From Megamerina dolium (taxonomy: Eukaryota > Arthropoda > Insecta > Diptera > Megamerinidae): a stretch of DNA of 64,000 nucleotides. The stretch lies in contig OY978529.1 of the NCBI GenBank assembly GCA_963854835.1, positions 49,409,821 through 49,473,820 of the forward strand, read 5' to 3'. The translations under genes were made by a program, and so were the position numbers. Positions 36,956 through 48,240 of the stretch are shown here, one piece after another (within the stretch, counting starts at the first letter, position 1; each line of letters begins with the position of its first letter). A model generated the notes under the pieces. That model ran no database searches. It worked only from the letters and a program-made list of their open reading frames with translations, and had not been told where the DNA came from.

Positions 36956-37690
36956 CCTATAAAAATTAATTAATATAATTATGCCCACATGTGAGCAATG
37001 AGCCTCTTAAATGTATTATCATTTATTATATAGATAATATTCATGAAAGAGAAATAAATAAATAAAAACAACGCTGAAAATATTCGAGTGACAAAAAAGT
37101 GATATGTGATTAAAACAATGTACAATTTCTATTATTGCACTCTCTACTAAGCTTGGCATTGGCTACTAATTTTGGCATTTTCAACAATTTACTATATGAG
37201 TACTATATAGACTTATATGCATATGTACTAGTATAAAGTCATCATCCTCATGGATTATTAAATGAATTATAGTATTGTCATTATAATATATGTTCATGCA
37301 AAATATATTCAAAGCAGAGTCCCTTAAAAAAACAACTAGTGTGAAAATATGAACAAATAATGAAAACAATGTGAAACCAGAAAAGTTCAGTGACCGTAAA
37401 ATATAATAAAATTGTTTGAAATGCACGAGTAAGTAATATACATACATATGAGTATATGAATAATGACCAAAATAAAAGCAAATAAATACTTGACTATATG
37501 TTGCCGAAAAAGAGAAACACAATTAAAATGTTTGCTTGGCAAACTTTAAAACATTTTTGTTTTTTCTTCTTTGGTACATACATAAATGTTTGAACAAAAG
37601 TACTTTTATGCAATAAGCAAGCTGTATAATAATTATACAGCCTTGTGCAGAGAAAAAGGATTATTGTATTGGGAAACTCTCGTTTTAAAT
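36956..37690. other. AT-rich stretch without a gene
   Basis: Low-complexity AT-rich frames only. It separates two jockey-type fragments that face opposite ways. Confidence 0.55.
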
Positions 37691-37694
37691 TGTG

Positions 37695-38866
37695 AATTTC
37701 AGAATATGCATAGACAAACGACAGTCGTTTATGGAGTTCAGAGGAGAACGTTCCCCGTATAGAAAGATAAAGCCCATCCTCTTCAATTTCTATCTGTCGA
37801 AACTTCCTGCACCACCTCCTGGCATACAACTCATCTCTTATGCGATTGATTGCACGATCCTGGCGTCGGGACACAACATCTCCGCGATATGCAGCGAGAT
37901 CAATGCGTACTTGGTGCATGTCCAAACAATTCTTCACCCACAGAAGCTCTATACTCTCACCAGAGAAGTCTAACGCAACACTCTTTACCACCTGGACTAA
38001 GGAGCTCGGAGCCGTGCTCTCGGCGGCTGTCGATGGCAGAACTATTCCAACCGTGAATAGTCCTAAAATCCTCGAAGTTACTTTTGACAGTCTCATGATC
38101 TTTGCTGCGCATGTGAATACATCATCCAAAGGTTGCATAGCACAAATAATGTCCTTAAGGCACTGGCTAGGGGGAAAGACAAGCAGACGCTGCTCCTCAC
38201 CTATACGGCCATCAGCAGGTCGATCGTGAACTACGCGGCTCCAATTTGGACGTCACTCGTAAGCGACACGCAATAGCGGCTTCTGCAAACCCAGCAGAAT
38301 ACTGCTCTGCGCATCATCACAGACTGCCATAAGATAGCGCATAAGGATCACCTACATCAGGAAACGCTAATGCTAAAAGTGCGTGAGCACAACGAACTGA
38401 TTTACAGCAATTTTTTCTTTCCTGTCACCTTCCATCACACCGTTTAACGCAGCTTGCCCCTGCCCCGCGTAGCATCAGTGGTGCTTACGCTCATTTAACG
38501 GGCATGTGAGTCACCTGCTCGATGATTTGAGCTCTAGTACGCATAAGACGGCTCTGAATTCATTGCATCATAACATCGTGCTGGGGGTCGGCCATCGCCA
38601 AATGAAGACTGCGTGGCACTTTGACGCAGCTAAGATCTGGGTGGAGCGTCTATCTGAACTGCCACATGCACCGGCTGGCTGATACAGTTCGAGATCGATG
38701 CCCGCGGTGCCCGCGGTGCCCACAGATCCCACACGACACCCGTCATCTTTTTGACTGCCCCAGAAGGCCCACCAGTTTGGCCCCCTCTGCTCTGTGGACG
38801 CACCCCCTGGCGGCTGCCGTCTTCCTGAAGCTGGTCGATGTGAACAACAACAACTCATTTAACTGA
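37695..38866 (+). mobile_element. jockey-type non-LTR fragment, copy 2
   Basis: Starts inside the reverse transcriptase palm (PILFNFYLSKLP, then LISYAIDCTILASG). The catalytic YADD is YAID here, so an essential aspartate is lost. ILEVTFDSLMIFAAHV follows, then the thumb and the C-terminal block (CPRCPQIPHDTRHLFDCP; LWTHPLAAAVFLKL), and a GAACAACAACAACTC tail at about 38840-38855. The frames change several times. Confidence 0.8.
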
Positions 38867-39235
38867 CTTATATACATATTCGTTCGACAACATGTCTTTT
38901 TGGCGGAACTCATAAATATTCTTCATTTGTAGCTTGCATTTATTTTATTCATATTTTTTCGATGATACTTCCCGACTGTACTGTTTAAATTCAGTAATCA
39001 GCAATTTACATCGAAAATTGATTAATGCCGAAGAGAGCTTTTCAGAAAATAAGGCATAAATATTTTATTAAAATGTACAGCCAAAAAATTCATAACAAAG
39101 CCTAAAGAAATATCATTTGTAAAGTCATCTTGTCGAAGGCTGGTTAAATATCATACAAACCACGTAAAATTAAAGTACTTAATTTGCTTTAGTGTTTCCC
39201 CTAAAATACATTTTATGATATACTTACATAAGTTC
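38867..39235. other. AT-rich stretch without a gene
   Basis: No gene or repeat is recognised. Confidence 0.55.
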
Positions 39236-39237
39236 TA

Positions 39238-40430
39238 ATAAAAAGAAATCCATTATATTTGCATTAAATTGAAGGTTTTATTTAGCATAGTTAGAATGAT
39301 CCGAGTTAGGTCAAATATGCACCGTTTTGTTCGATAACTTGTTGCCATTTTGAAGGTAATTTCATAAAAACCACTGGGACAGACGATTTTCACATTCTTC
39401 TCTTGAGGCGAATTTTTCACCAGCAAAATCATTCGCCATAGACAGGAACAGTTAGTAATCACTTCGTGCTAGGTCCGGACTACAAGGTGGAAGCATAAGA
39501 ACCTCCCAACCAAGCTCCCGGAGCTTCTAACGGGTCACTATCGATGTGTGCGGCCTAGCGTTGTCCTGATGGAACAGAATTCCTCTCCTATTGGCCAAAG
39601 CTGGCCGCTTCTGGGCGATTGCCTCCTTGAAGCGGTCCAGTTGTTGACAGTACAGGTCCGAATTAAGAGTTTCGCCGTGGAGGAGCAGCTCATAGTAGAT
39701 GATTCCCTGCCAATACCACCAAACACATAGCAAAACCTTCCTGACCGTCAATTCTGACTTAAACACCGTTTGCGCCGGCTCACCGCGATTCGACCACGAC
39801 CGTTTTCGCTTGACGTTGTCGTAAGTGATCCACTTTTCATCACCAGTAACCATCCGCTTCAAAAATGGATCGATGGAAATACGGTCATGAGGTTTTTTTT
39901 TACATTAACTCGTGTGGCACCCATACATCGAGCTTCTTTTTGTATTCAGCCTTATTTAAATGGTTCCAAACGGTTTTTTGTGCAATGTTTAGCTCCTGGG
40001 CAATACAAACAGTACTCACATAACGGTTAGACTCGACGATTTCCATTATTTTATCGATATTTTCAACAATTGGCCTCCAGAGCGTCATCAAAATTACCGG
40101 AACGGAATAGACGAAACCAAAATTGCTCATGATTGGCTGCAACAGTATCAGGACCATAAACACTATTCACATTTTCAGCCATCTGTCATGCGTTTTCGCC
40201 TTTATCGAAGAAAAACTGTAAAATATGACGAATTTTCTCTTTACTGGTGTCCATCTTTGACGCGTGCTCAAACAATACTGAGTTAAGCAATCACAAAACT
40301 GCCTGAAAGGTTTTTATAGTACGAAATCCTATCTTTCTAACGCCATCTAGCATAACCCGATCGCACTTATACAACGCGAGATACAGATTACTAAAGCAAT
40401 CTATTGGAAAAATAATGAATTTGTTTTTAC
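39238..40430 (-). mobile_element. mariner element, family 1, copy 3 (best preserved)
   Basis: TA-flanked (39236-39237, 40431-40432). The transposase runs from ATG 40254 (minus) to TAA 39308-39306. The readable parts are the helix-turn-helix (ELNIAQKTVWNHLNKAEY; 40163-39900), RMVTGDEKWITYDNVKRKRS and ILFHQDNARPHTSIVTR (39862-39527). The first two catalytic aspartates are therefore present. Stops after SIVTR and in the C-terminal third, plus a frameshift near 39895, inactivate it. Confidence 0.88.
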
Positions 40431-40432
40431 TA

Positions 40433-41815
40433 CATCTGATACTGTGTATGTACCTGCTAAAATTTTATTTTTTTTTTCGAAATTTCATACATCTTAAGTT
40501 TTCTATTGTATGTAAATTTTTAGAATAGCTTAAAAAAGTATTAAATGCGATTAATTTTTCGATGCAACAAAAGAAAAATTATATTTATTACTCTTAAGCT
40601 TACATAACCAAATGTTTGCCCAAGTAAGTACTAAGTATGATTACGAACAAATCGTAATTTGTAATCAGCATAAGTTTCTTTTTGGTTTTTTAACACATCA
40701 GTTGAAACATTGCAACTGCAACTCTGCATTGTACATTGTACAAAAACAGCAGCTGCAGCCATATTAGCTTTCTCAATTAGTCCGTTAAGTTTATGTGTGG
40801 CGTAGCCAAGGTCTCGTGAAAATTGCTTTACAATTCGCATGGTATATATATACATTTACATAATTCATTAACAATGGTATTTCGCTGTAGACCGACCTGA
40901 TCTGATGGCAATGCTAAATTCAACTAAGACTAAAAGGGCCCTAGTTATATCAGTCTCAGTTGTGGCGACAATTTCTCCAATTTCAAAGCTGACAAACAGA
41001 AATAATGTACAGAATTCGTGTACAATAGATATCCTCTTATACCAACAATGGCTATGCCACTGTCTTTTTTGTAACGCTTGCTGGCTAGTTAGTTCAATGA
41101 TTCGTTCACTGGCCATGCTTAGACAGACGTACGTAGTATGGTATGGTATAGGTAGCAACCAACAATATGTAATTAAGAAAAACTTTCATAATCGTAAAAA
41201 GATTTTCAACAAGAAGCATTGCATAAAACTTTATAAATTACATCTTTAGAATAGTCTCTTTAACTGTTAAAAATTTTTTTTTTAGGCCATCATATTTAAC
41301 CACTAAATATGCTTGCCTGGCTATCAGAAAGCAAAATATTCATATATTTGTAATACTTTAATATACAAAAGTTTTGCAAATTTTCTATTCATAATTATGT
41401 CAGTGCACACACACACACACACACCCATACACACAAATATACACGCAGAAAGACCACACCTATTTATAATATATACATGAAACAGACTATAATATAAGTA
41501 ATGTCTCAAGAGGCAAGAGACTACAATTATTTTGTAAAATATTTCGCTCTAACATAATATTGTATTAGTAAATACATATACATATATACTTACACTATCT
41601 AGTTAGTATTTTATAACGGTGACACCAAAAGATTTTCAACTCATAGTGTTCACTAGTAAATAATATTGTCAACAATTATTTGCATATTTCTATTTTTGCT
41701 TTTAATTGGCAAATTATAATTCCAATTCTCAAACAAACAGAAAATATATCTATAAATAAAATGAAATAACGATTATCAATAGGTGGCAAGTATGAAATAG
41801 TTGTTACTCTCGTAA
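40433..41815. other. AT-rich stretch; two unexplained open frames
   Basis: Minus-strand frames 40855-40631 (MRIVKQFSRDLGYATHKLNG) and 41158-40868 have less biased composition than their surroundings. I recognise no family, and no splice pair connects them convincingly. A (CA)n tract lies at 41406-41424. Confidence 0.45.
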
Positions 41816-41859
41816 TTGAATAAACAAATGTGGTCTCGTAATTTTACGAGTAGCAAAAA

Positions 41860-42690
41860 TTGTTTCCTGGAATCGAAAAATAGACAAAATTTTATGACAA
41901 GACCAAATTTCCGGAAGGCAATTGCAATGGGAAAAATAGCTTCCATTTTTCAGGCGGTGGTCCACGCCTTAGAGCTATCTGTCAGAGAATGTCTACGTAG
42001 GGGCACTCGAGGAACCAACATATGCATTCTATCTGACAGTCAGGCAGCTCTAAAATCACTAATGAATTTCTCGTTCCAATCTATGTTGGTTTGGGAATGT
42101 TTTGAACTCCTCAATACCTTAGCAAAGAGGAGTCTGTGACTCTAATATGGGTACCGGGACACGAGGGGCATGCAGGAAATGAAATGGCAGATTTACTGGC
42201 CAAAAAGGGCGCAGACACTCATTTCATAGGCCCAGAACCCTTCTGCGGGGTAAACAGTAGCTTCATGAACAACTTAATATGTGAAAAGGAAAAAAGTAGT
42301 CTAACCGATTAATGGAGAGGTTGATACTATCTTGAACCTCAGCAGAAAAGACATCAAACTTTACACTGAACTACTAACAGGTCATTGTAAACTTAATTAT
42401 CACATGATAAAAATGGGTGTGGTAAACAACGATCTCTATCGACTCTGTCTTGAAGAGCAGGAAACAGCAGAACACGTTCTTTACAATTGCCCAGCTGTGG
42501 CGCCCAGACGCAGACTAAACTACCTAGGCAACGGATTCATAGTTCCCAGGGACCTAGTTAAAATCAATCCCACTGCAGTGACAAGATTTATAAATAGTCT
42601 TGAGATCTGCTAGTTAGGAAATAGGCTGCACAAAACATCTTCAGGTCGCGGTGCTTCATAGCCTTAATAATAATAATAACAATGACAAGA
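41860..42690 (+). mobile_element. RNase H-type non-LTR retrotransposon, 3' part, copy 2
   Basis: RNase H residues are readable (FQAVVHALELSVRECL; ILSDSQAALKSL; WVPGHEGHAGNEMADLLAKK). They are followed by the C-terminal block LLTGHCKLNYH and LCLEEQETAEHVLYNC (ORF 42332-42613, stop at 42611-42613). A frameshift near 42137 and stops near 42312 break it. The 3' end is followed by TTAATAATAATAATAAC, possibly its tail. Related to the copies at 18.2 and 31.1 kb. Confidence 0.8.
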
Positions 42691-42792
42691 CAAAGTTAAG
42701 CATCGATTTTAGAAATGTCGATCCAACAACTTCTAGACAATTTATTTTGAAGAAGAAAATTAGACACTGTTGAGTATTCGATTGCTCTATTA

Positions 42793-43500
42793 CAGAGTGA
42801 TTTTTTTAAACCCCTGCGGATTTGATTTAAAAAAAAAAAACCACATAAAATTTAGAGAAATGTATGAGAAATCTTTATTTGAGTCGATAAAACGATCTAT
42901 ATAATTCAATGTTTAAAGATGATTTCATGTAAATGGTTCATACGCTGGGTCCAATTTTGGCCCAACATATCGGCCGGTATATCACAAATAAATTCTTCAA
43001 TATTGGCTTCCATTGCGTCAACCGTTGCGGTCTTGTCGCTATAGACATGAGCCTTAACATAGCCCCACAAAAAAAATAGTCTAAAGGCGTTAAATCGCAC
43101 GATCTAGGCGGCCAATTGATCGGCCCCAAACGTGAAATAAACTGTTCATCGAACTCGCCTCTCAATTGGGCCATTGTTTCGCATGCTGTTTGGCATGTGG
43201 CACCGTCTTGTTGAAACCACATGTCAGCCAAGTCGAGCTCTTCCATTTTGGGCAAAAAAAAAATAGTTTGTAATCATCGTACGGTAGCGCTCGCCATTCA
43301 CAGTAAAGTTCCTGCCTTCGTCGTCTTTGAAAAAGTATGGTCCAATGATGCCACCGCCACATAATCCACACCGGGATGCATTAGCAGTTCTTGCAATGTT
43401 TCTGGCTGCTCTTCACACCAAATACGGCAATTTTGATTGTTCACGCATCCATTCAACCGGAAATGAGCTTCGTTGCTGAACACAATTTGGATGGAGGAAG
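42793..43500 (-). mobile_element. Tc1/mariner-superfamily element, family 5, copy 1 (truncated)
   Basis: The right terminus is CAGAGTGATTTTTTTAAA next to TA; the inverse lies at the end of the 49.5-kb copy. Minus-strand frames show VFSNEAHFRLNG, then WFQQDGATCQTACETM, then INWPPRSCDLTPLDYFF. The family's FSDEAHF aspartate is asparagine here (first catalytic site), while the second (QQDGA) and the CDLTPLD block persist. The 5' half is replaced by an RTE-like LINE. Confidence 0.8.
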
Positions 43501-43574
43501 AGCACTATGCACTTTCTTAACCGAGCATGAATTTTGATAATAAGATTCAATAATCTGTAAGATGATTCATTATT

Positions 43575-44445
43575 GTGCGACTTCTTCAATCTTATTATGG
43601 AGAAATTAATACGAGCTGCTGATCTACGACATAATGGCACTATCTTCAACAAAAGTGTCATGATGTTGGCGTATGCCGACGATATTGACATAATTGGCAT
43701 GAACACGCGAGCAGTCAGTGCAGCATTCTCAGAGTTGGAAAGAGAGTCGCGTCGGATGGGTCTTACGGTGAACGAGGGCAAGACGAAGTATCTAGTGTCA
43801 ACAAACAAAGAGTCCCGACGTCTTGGACAGCACGTCACTGTTGACAACTATACTTTCGAAGTAGTAAGGGACTTTGTCTATCTTGGAACCAACATCAACA
43901 ACTGTAATGACGTCAGCCTGGAGATCATGCGTAGGATAACTCTTGCTAACAGGTGTTACTTTGGACTGAGTAACCAATTGAGAAGTCGAGCCCTCTCTCG
44001 AAGAACGAAAACTACACTCTACAAGTCTCTCATCATGCCTGTCCTAATATATGGCGCTGAATTCTGGACAATTTCCACCTCGGATGAGCGAATGCTTGGA
44101 ATTTTCGAGAGAAAAGTCCTACGCAAGATCTTTGGACCTATATGCGTTGATGGCGAGTACCGAATAAGATACAACCATGAGCTATATGAGCTGTATGCTG
44201 ATATTGACATAGTAAAGTGCATCAAAATCCAGCGGCTGCGCTGGCTAGATCATGGCGAGCGAATGGAAGAACACGCTCCAGCTAAGAAGGTGTTCTATTC
44301 GGAACCCGCTGGAGGACGACGCAGAAGAGGAAGACCTAACCTCCGGTGGAAGGACCAAGTACTGGAGAACCTGACGGCGCTTCGAATTTCTATTTTCGGC
44401 CTAAATCGATATTCGGTTGTTATAGCCACATAATAATTATAGGTC
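43575..44445 (+). mobile_element. RTE-like LINE, 5'-truncated copy 2
   Basis: Begins at CGACTTCTTCAATCTTATTA, equal to position 7117 of copy 1, and runs to the same 3' end (GGTTGTTATAGCCACATAATAATTA). It has an open frame 43573-44433 with YADDIDIIG. Against copy 1 it lacks 47 bp near the C-terminus (SNWRQLAKNRDG region), so the frame ends differently. Nucleotide identity to copy 1 is visibly very high, so both inserted fairly recently. Confidence 0.87.
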
Positions 44446-44666
44446 TAAAATTGTTAGATATTTAGCACTGCTGGAAAATTGAATAAACGATGTTATGAAA
44501 ATGAAAGTACTTAAATTTATGTTAAAAAAAAAAAACAAAACAGAAAAAAGACTAATTGGACGAAAAGAAAGTCGATTTTCAAGGGTCCATTTGTCCATTT
44601 TTGAAATTAAATTTTAACATAGAAACAAAAGTAGTAAAATTCATATTGTACCAACCCATGTATTAC

Positions 44667-44697
<31 letters not shown>

Positions 44698-45404
44698 GTA
44701 CAAGTATTGACGTTAAGTATTTAATTTGAAGCACGAGCGAACAAGCCAACAGACCATTGCATGGTGGTAATAAAATTGCACTCACACGCAATTAAACATA
44801 CAGTTTGTTGTTGTTGTTGTTGTGGTCCGTATTGTAAGTGTGACGAAGGCAATGAAAAAAAGAAGGAAAAAAATACAGAAGAATGCATGTTACTAAGTAC
44901 TACAATATATGAGTGAAAAAAAGTGCACGTTCGCACTTGAATAAGTTTTTAATTTTTTTTTTATGAATAATTTACTCTTAGTGCTTTTTTGTTTTTGTTA
45001 TGTTCGGTAAATTGCTGCTGCTCATATAAATTTATTTAGAGTAAATGAACATTCCATAATTAACATGCATTTATTAAATGCAAATTTTCTTATAGAGCTT
45101 GTTTATTAGTACAGAGTATTTATTATTTTTAATTAACAATTTTAGAGAAGCCGACAAGTTCTAGTACGAAGAGTTGAAATAGTTTTTTTTTTCTTGCGCA
45201 AATATACTTGATAGTTTCTTCTCAACGATTTGTAGCTATTTTCGCCTTATAAATTTGATCCGCACTAATGCACACGACTAAAAGGTAGAAAATTGTCAGT
45301 TCTTCAAACTTTTAATGTTAAATACAATTCATTTCATTCAAAATTATTTTAGCTCACTTAGAACAAATGCAAAATTACCACAGCGAGGGCATAGTGCAAC
45401 GGTC
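44446..45404. other. AT-rich stretch with (TTA)n
   Basis: Contains poly(A) near 44525, an ATT/TTA run at 44662-44698 and TTGTTGTTGTTGTTG near 44807. No gene is seen. Confidence 0.6.
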
Positions 45405-46133
45405 CCTTTTTATAGCTTCTTTTGAGGTGTAGTTCTTATTACTTAAATGAGATTGAAGTCCGCGGAAAAGGTGATAATCGCAAGGTGCAATATCCGAAAA
45501 GTATGGTGGATGCGACATTAGCTCCCATGTGAGCTCGTTCAGATGGGAGCTATGCGGTCTTGCGTTGTCGCGGTGAAACAAAACTTTGCGTCTATTGACT
45601 AAAGACGATCAATTTTTTTTCAAGTGGTTCAGTCAGTTTGGATAGTTGATGACAATAATAATCAGCTGTGATCGTCTGGTTTTTTTCCAGCAGATCAAAA
45701 TAAACGATACCGGTCATATCCCACCAAATAGACAGGAGAATCTTCTTGATGTGAAGGCGATCTCTGGGGGTTGGTTCTGGTGTTTCATCTTTATCTAACC
45801 ACTGGCGTTTGCGAACAGGATTATTGTAAAGGACCCAATTTTCGTCACCAGTAACAATACGGTTCAAAAAACTCTCATTTTCAAGCCGCTGCAGCACATA
45901 AGCATATTGCTGCAGCGCTGCAGCACACATTCACTCTCTGCTGAAGGGTTGTGCCGGAAAGTCTATGAGGAATCTATTTTCCCAGCTTTGGAACCTTGCT
46001 CAATTTAAATGCACAATACATCAGAGAAACTAAAAATAGTTCAGTTATCTACCACGAATCATTTTATGTACGCAAAAAGCGCCTACTGTGAAACTATTGA
46101 AAAAATAAGGCACGAACTTATGGACTGACCTGA
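45405..46133 (-). mobile_element. mariner element, family 2, copy 2
   Basis: The right end is GAACTTATGGACTGACCTGA, as in the 32.8-kb copy; the left end is lost. The minus frame 45930-45592 has NRIVTGDENWVLYNNPV (first aspartate). The next frame (45581-45375) has KVLFHRDNARPHSS and FSDIAPCDYHLF (second and third). The three catalytic residues exist but are split by a frameshift at the A8 run (45613-45620), the same place as in copy 1. Confidence 0.85.
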
Positions 46134-46502
46134 TCCAAGTCCAACGGCAGAAACCCCAAAACAACGTTCAAGGGTTTGGTTCGTCGGATTACCACAACGT
46201 CATCAATACAAGCCAGTCATTTAAGCGATCTTAGGCCACCAAACTAAAGAATTGTTTTATATTAAAACTCTTCCCCACATGAGACCGGAGACTCTCTTAC
46301 ACTAATGCAATATCAAATCTTGTCATCAACATGACACTTGTAAGTAACATAGATAATTTACTTTACTTTAATTTACGAGCTCGTTTTGCTCAGTGGCCTA
46401 TTACATGCATTTGTGGCTGAAATAGATCACGCTAACTGGCAGAAAATCCCTTTTCGCGGCTTCGGAAGAATCTGTTAAGTATACATCCATTTTATTAACT
46501 AA

Positions 46503-46640
46503 TTCCAAACGGCAGAACCCTTGTGACATCACTTTTCCTGAGCTTCGTCACAGAGCTCTTTTAGAAACTGTTTCATGAAAAATTGTTACTGCCAGAACCA
46601 TTGCCAATTGCTTGCCGGGGGCTTCGGCCAGGGATCGAAT
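46503..46640 (-). mobile_element. tRNA-derived SINE, copy 4 (body fragment)
   Basis: CCAAACGGCAGAACCCTTGT, ACATCACTTTTCCTGAGCTT and TTGCCAATTGCTTGCCG match the body of copy 2. A possible B-box remnant (GGGATCGAATC) follows at 46625. The tail and most of the head are missing. Confidence 0.7.
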
Positions 46641-47059
46641 CTGACGTAGCCACGAAATTGTCCCAAATAATTCGAAATTCGAAAAAATGGTATTAATTAC
46701 GGATGAATCGTAACTTTGGCAGTTTTTCGTGAGAACTTGTACGAATGATAGATTGTGTCGTGGCAAACAACATTTCTAATAAAAAATATTGAAATATTAT
46801 ATAACATTTGCTAAATTATTATTAATATAATATATTTGTGTATTAATTTTCCGAGAAAAATATCCGCAATGACTATTAAAAAAATTCCAATGTTTTTCCC
46901 TCTCTTTTTTTCTACGTTTGTCATATCTTTTCAGAGTGTATATAATTTTTTCCGCATTTGCGAATCTTAATCAATACTTCACCCTATGAAAAATATAAAA
47001 CGGAAATATTTTAAGCATCGAAATTAAGTGATAACTTCGTATTCCTTTTATTTCCGTTC
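46641..47059. other. AT-rich stretch without a gene
   Basis: No gene or repeat is recognised. Confidence 0.5.
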
Positions 47060-47425
47060 ATATCAAAGCAAATGCGAAAGTTCTTCTTAATTATCGCCGC
47101 CATGTATACTTATCTTTTATTCAACAGAACAGCAACTAAATGGTGCAACGTTCCGGCATTGGTAGTCTTATCTTCAAACCTCCAATTAAAATTCGGCCGT
47201 ATATCATAACATTTCCTAGAGTGATATCAATAACCTCACATTGGCGTGTATCAACAATAATCGACTCTGTCGACCCCTCTTGGCAGCTTGTTGTCCAAAT
47301 CATTCTATGAATTCTAGTAAACACTCTCCCCTATAGTTTTCATTGCACATTTGCATCGCAGCCTATGACCAGATCTACATCTACAGAATTTCACCAGAGC
47401 TTTCACCTCTTTGTAGGTAGTCCTC
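47060..47425 (-). mobile_element. endonuclease fragment of a non-LTR retrotransposon
   Basis: On the minus strand, DLVIGCDAN (about 47380) corresponds to the GxDxN motif of APE-type endonucleases. It is followed, in another frame, by NYRGECLLEFI and then CEVIDITLGN (about 47230), blocks typical of this domain in insect LINEs. At least two frameshifts. It may belong to the RNase H-type elements nearby, but no join is visible. Confidence 0.5.
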
Positions 47426-48240
47426 AGTCAAATTTTATGTTTATTCGAAATTTAACTTCTTCTTCAGTTAATGTTGCTGTTGTTGTTGTTTTTCATTACC
47501 ATATTTTACGCTTTTAAGATTTAGCACATACATGTAGATAATCATAAATAGTTAATTATATGTATATTTTTTTATTAATTTCATTTTGCCGCTTTCATCA
47601 ACGAAAGTAACATTTTTTCTTTGACGCTCATGTTTAGTCGACATAAATATAGCCACCAAGTAGTAGTAGTATGTTGAAAAAATGGAGCTGCAACTTGCTA
47701 AGAAAGAAAGAAGAAATGTATTTTAGACGATGACGAAAGAGTAAACTAAATACATCAAGCACCAATGACTTTTACTTTTTTCTTTATTTTTTTTTTTGCA
47801 ATTTTAATTATACACACTTCAAAAAAAAAAAATGAAAAACATGCACTTAACAGAATTTCATGTCATAAAATGAAGTACATTACGTACCTATACATACAAC
47901 ATACTTTCATTTCTTAGCGCATTTACTTGCTTTGACATGCACCTCAATCCACATAGTAAATATTTTTGTATGAATTACTCATACCGGTAAATGATGCATT
48001 CATACATAAATGGACTTGACTATGATTATGGGCAAATGCCAAGCTAAATAGTAAATTAAGGAGAGTGCACATTTAGAAGCAGTTAAAGGTTAGTTAAAGA
48101 CGCACTTTTAATAATTATGGCCATAATGATTCAAGGACATTACATACCATATACGAGTAGTTTAGTATTTTCTTCAAATAAAATCATACAAAATATTCAT
48201 ATAAATTTTTATTTTGATAAAGAATTTTACAATAATTGAA
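47426..48240. other. AT-rich stretch without a gene
   Basis: Contains GTTGTTGTTGTT near 47477 and poly(T) near 47785. No gene is seen. Confidence 0.55.

Noticed and set aside
40631..41249. minus- and plus-strand frames of 74-114 codons
   Set aside because: Composition is less biased than the surroundings, but no known motif, no paired splice sites and overlapping frames on both strands leave no support.
43413..43847. 144-codon minus-strand frame
   Set aside because: It is antisense to the RTE reverse transcriptase (the same antisense frame appears at 6962-7387) and has no independent support.
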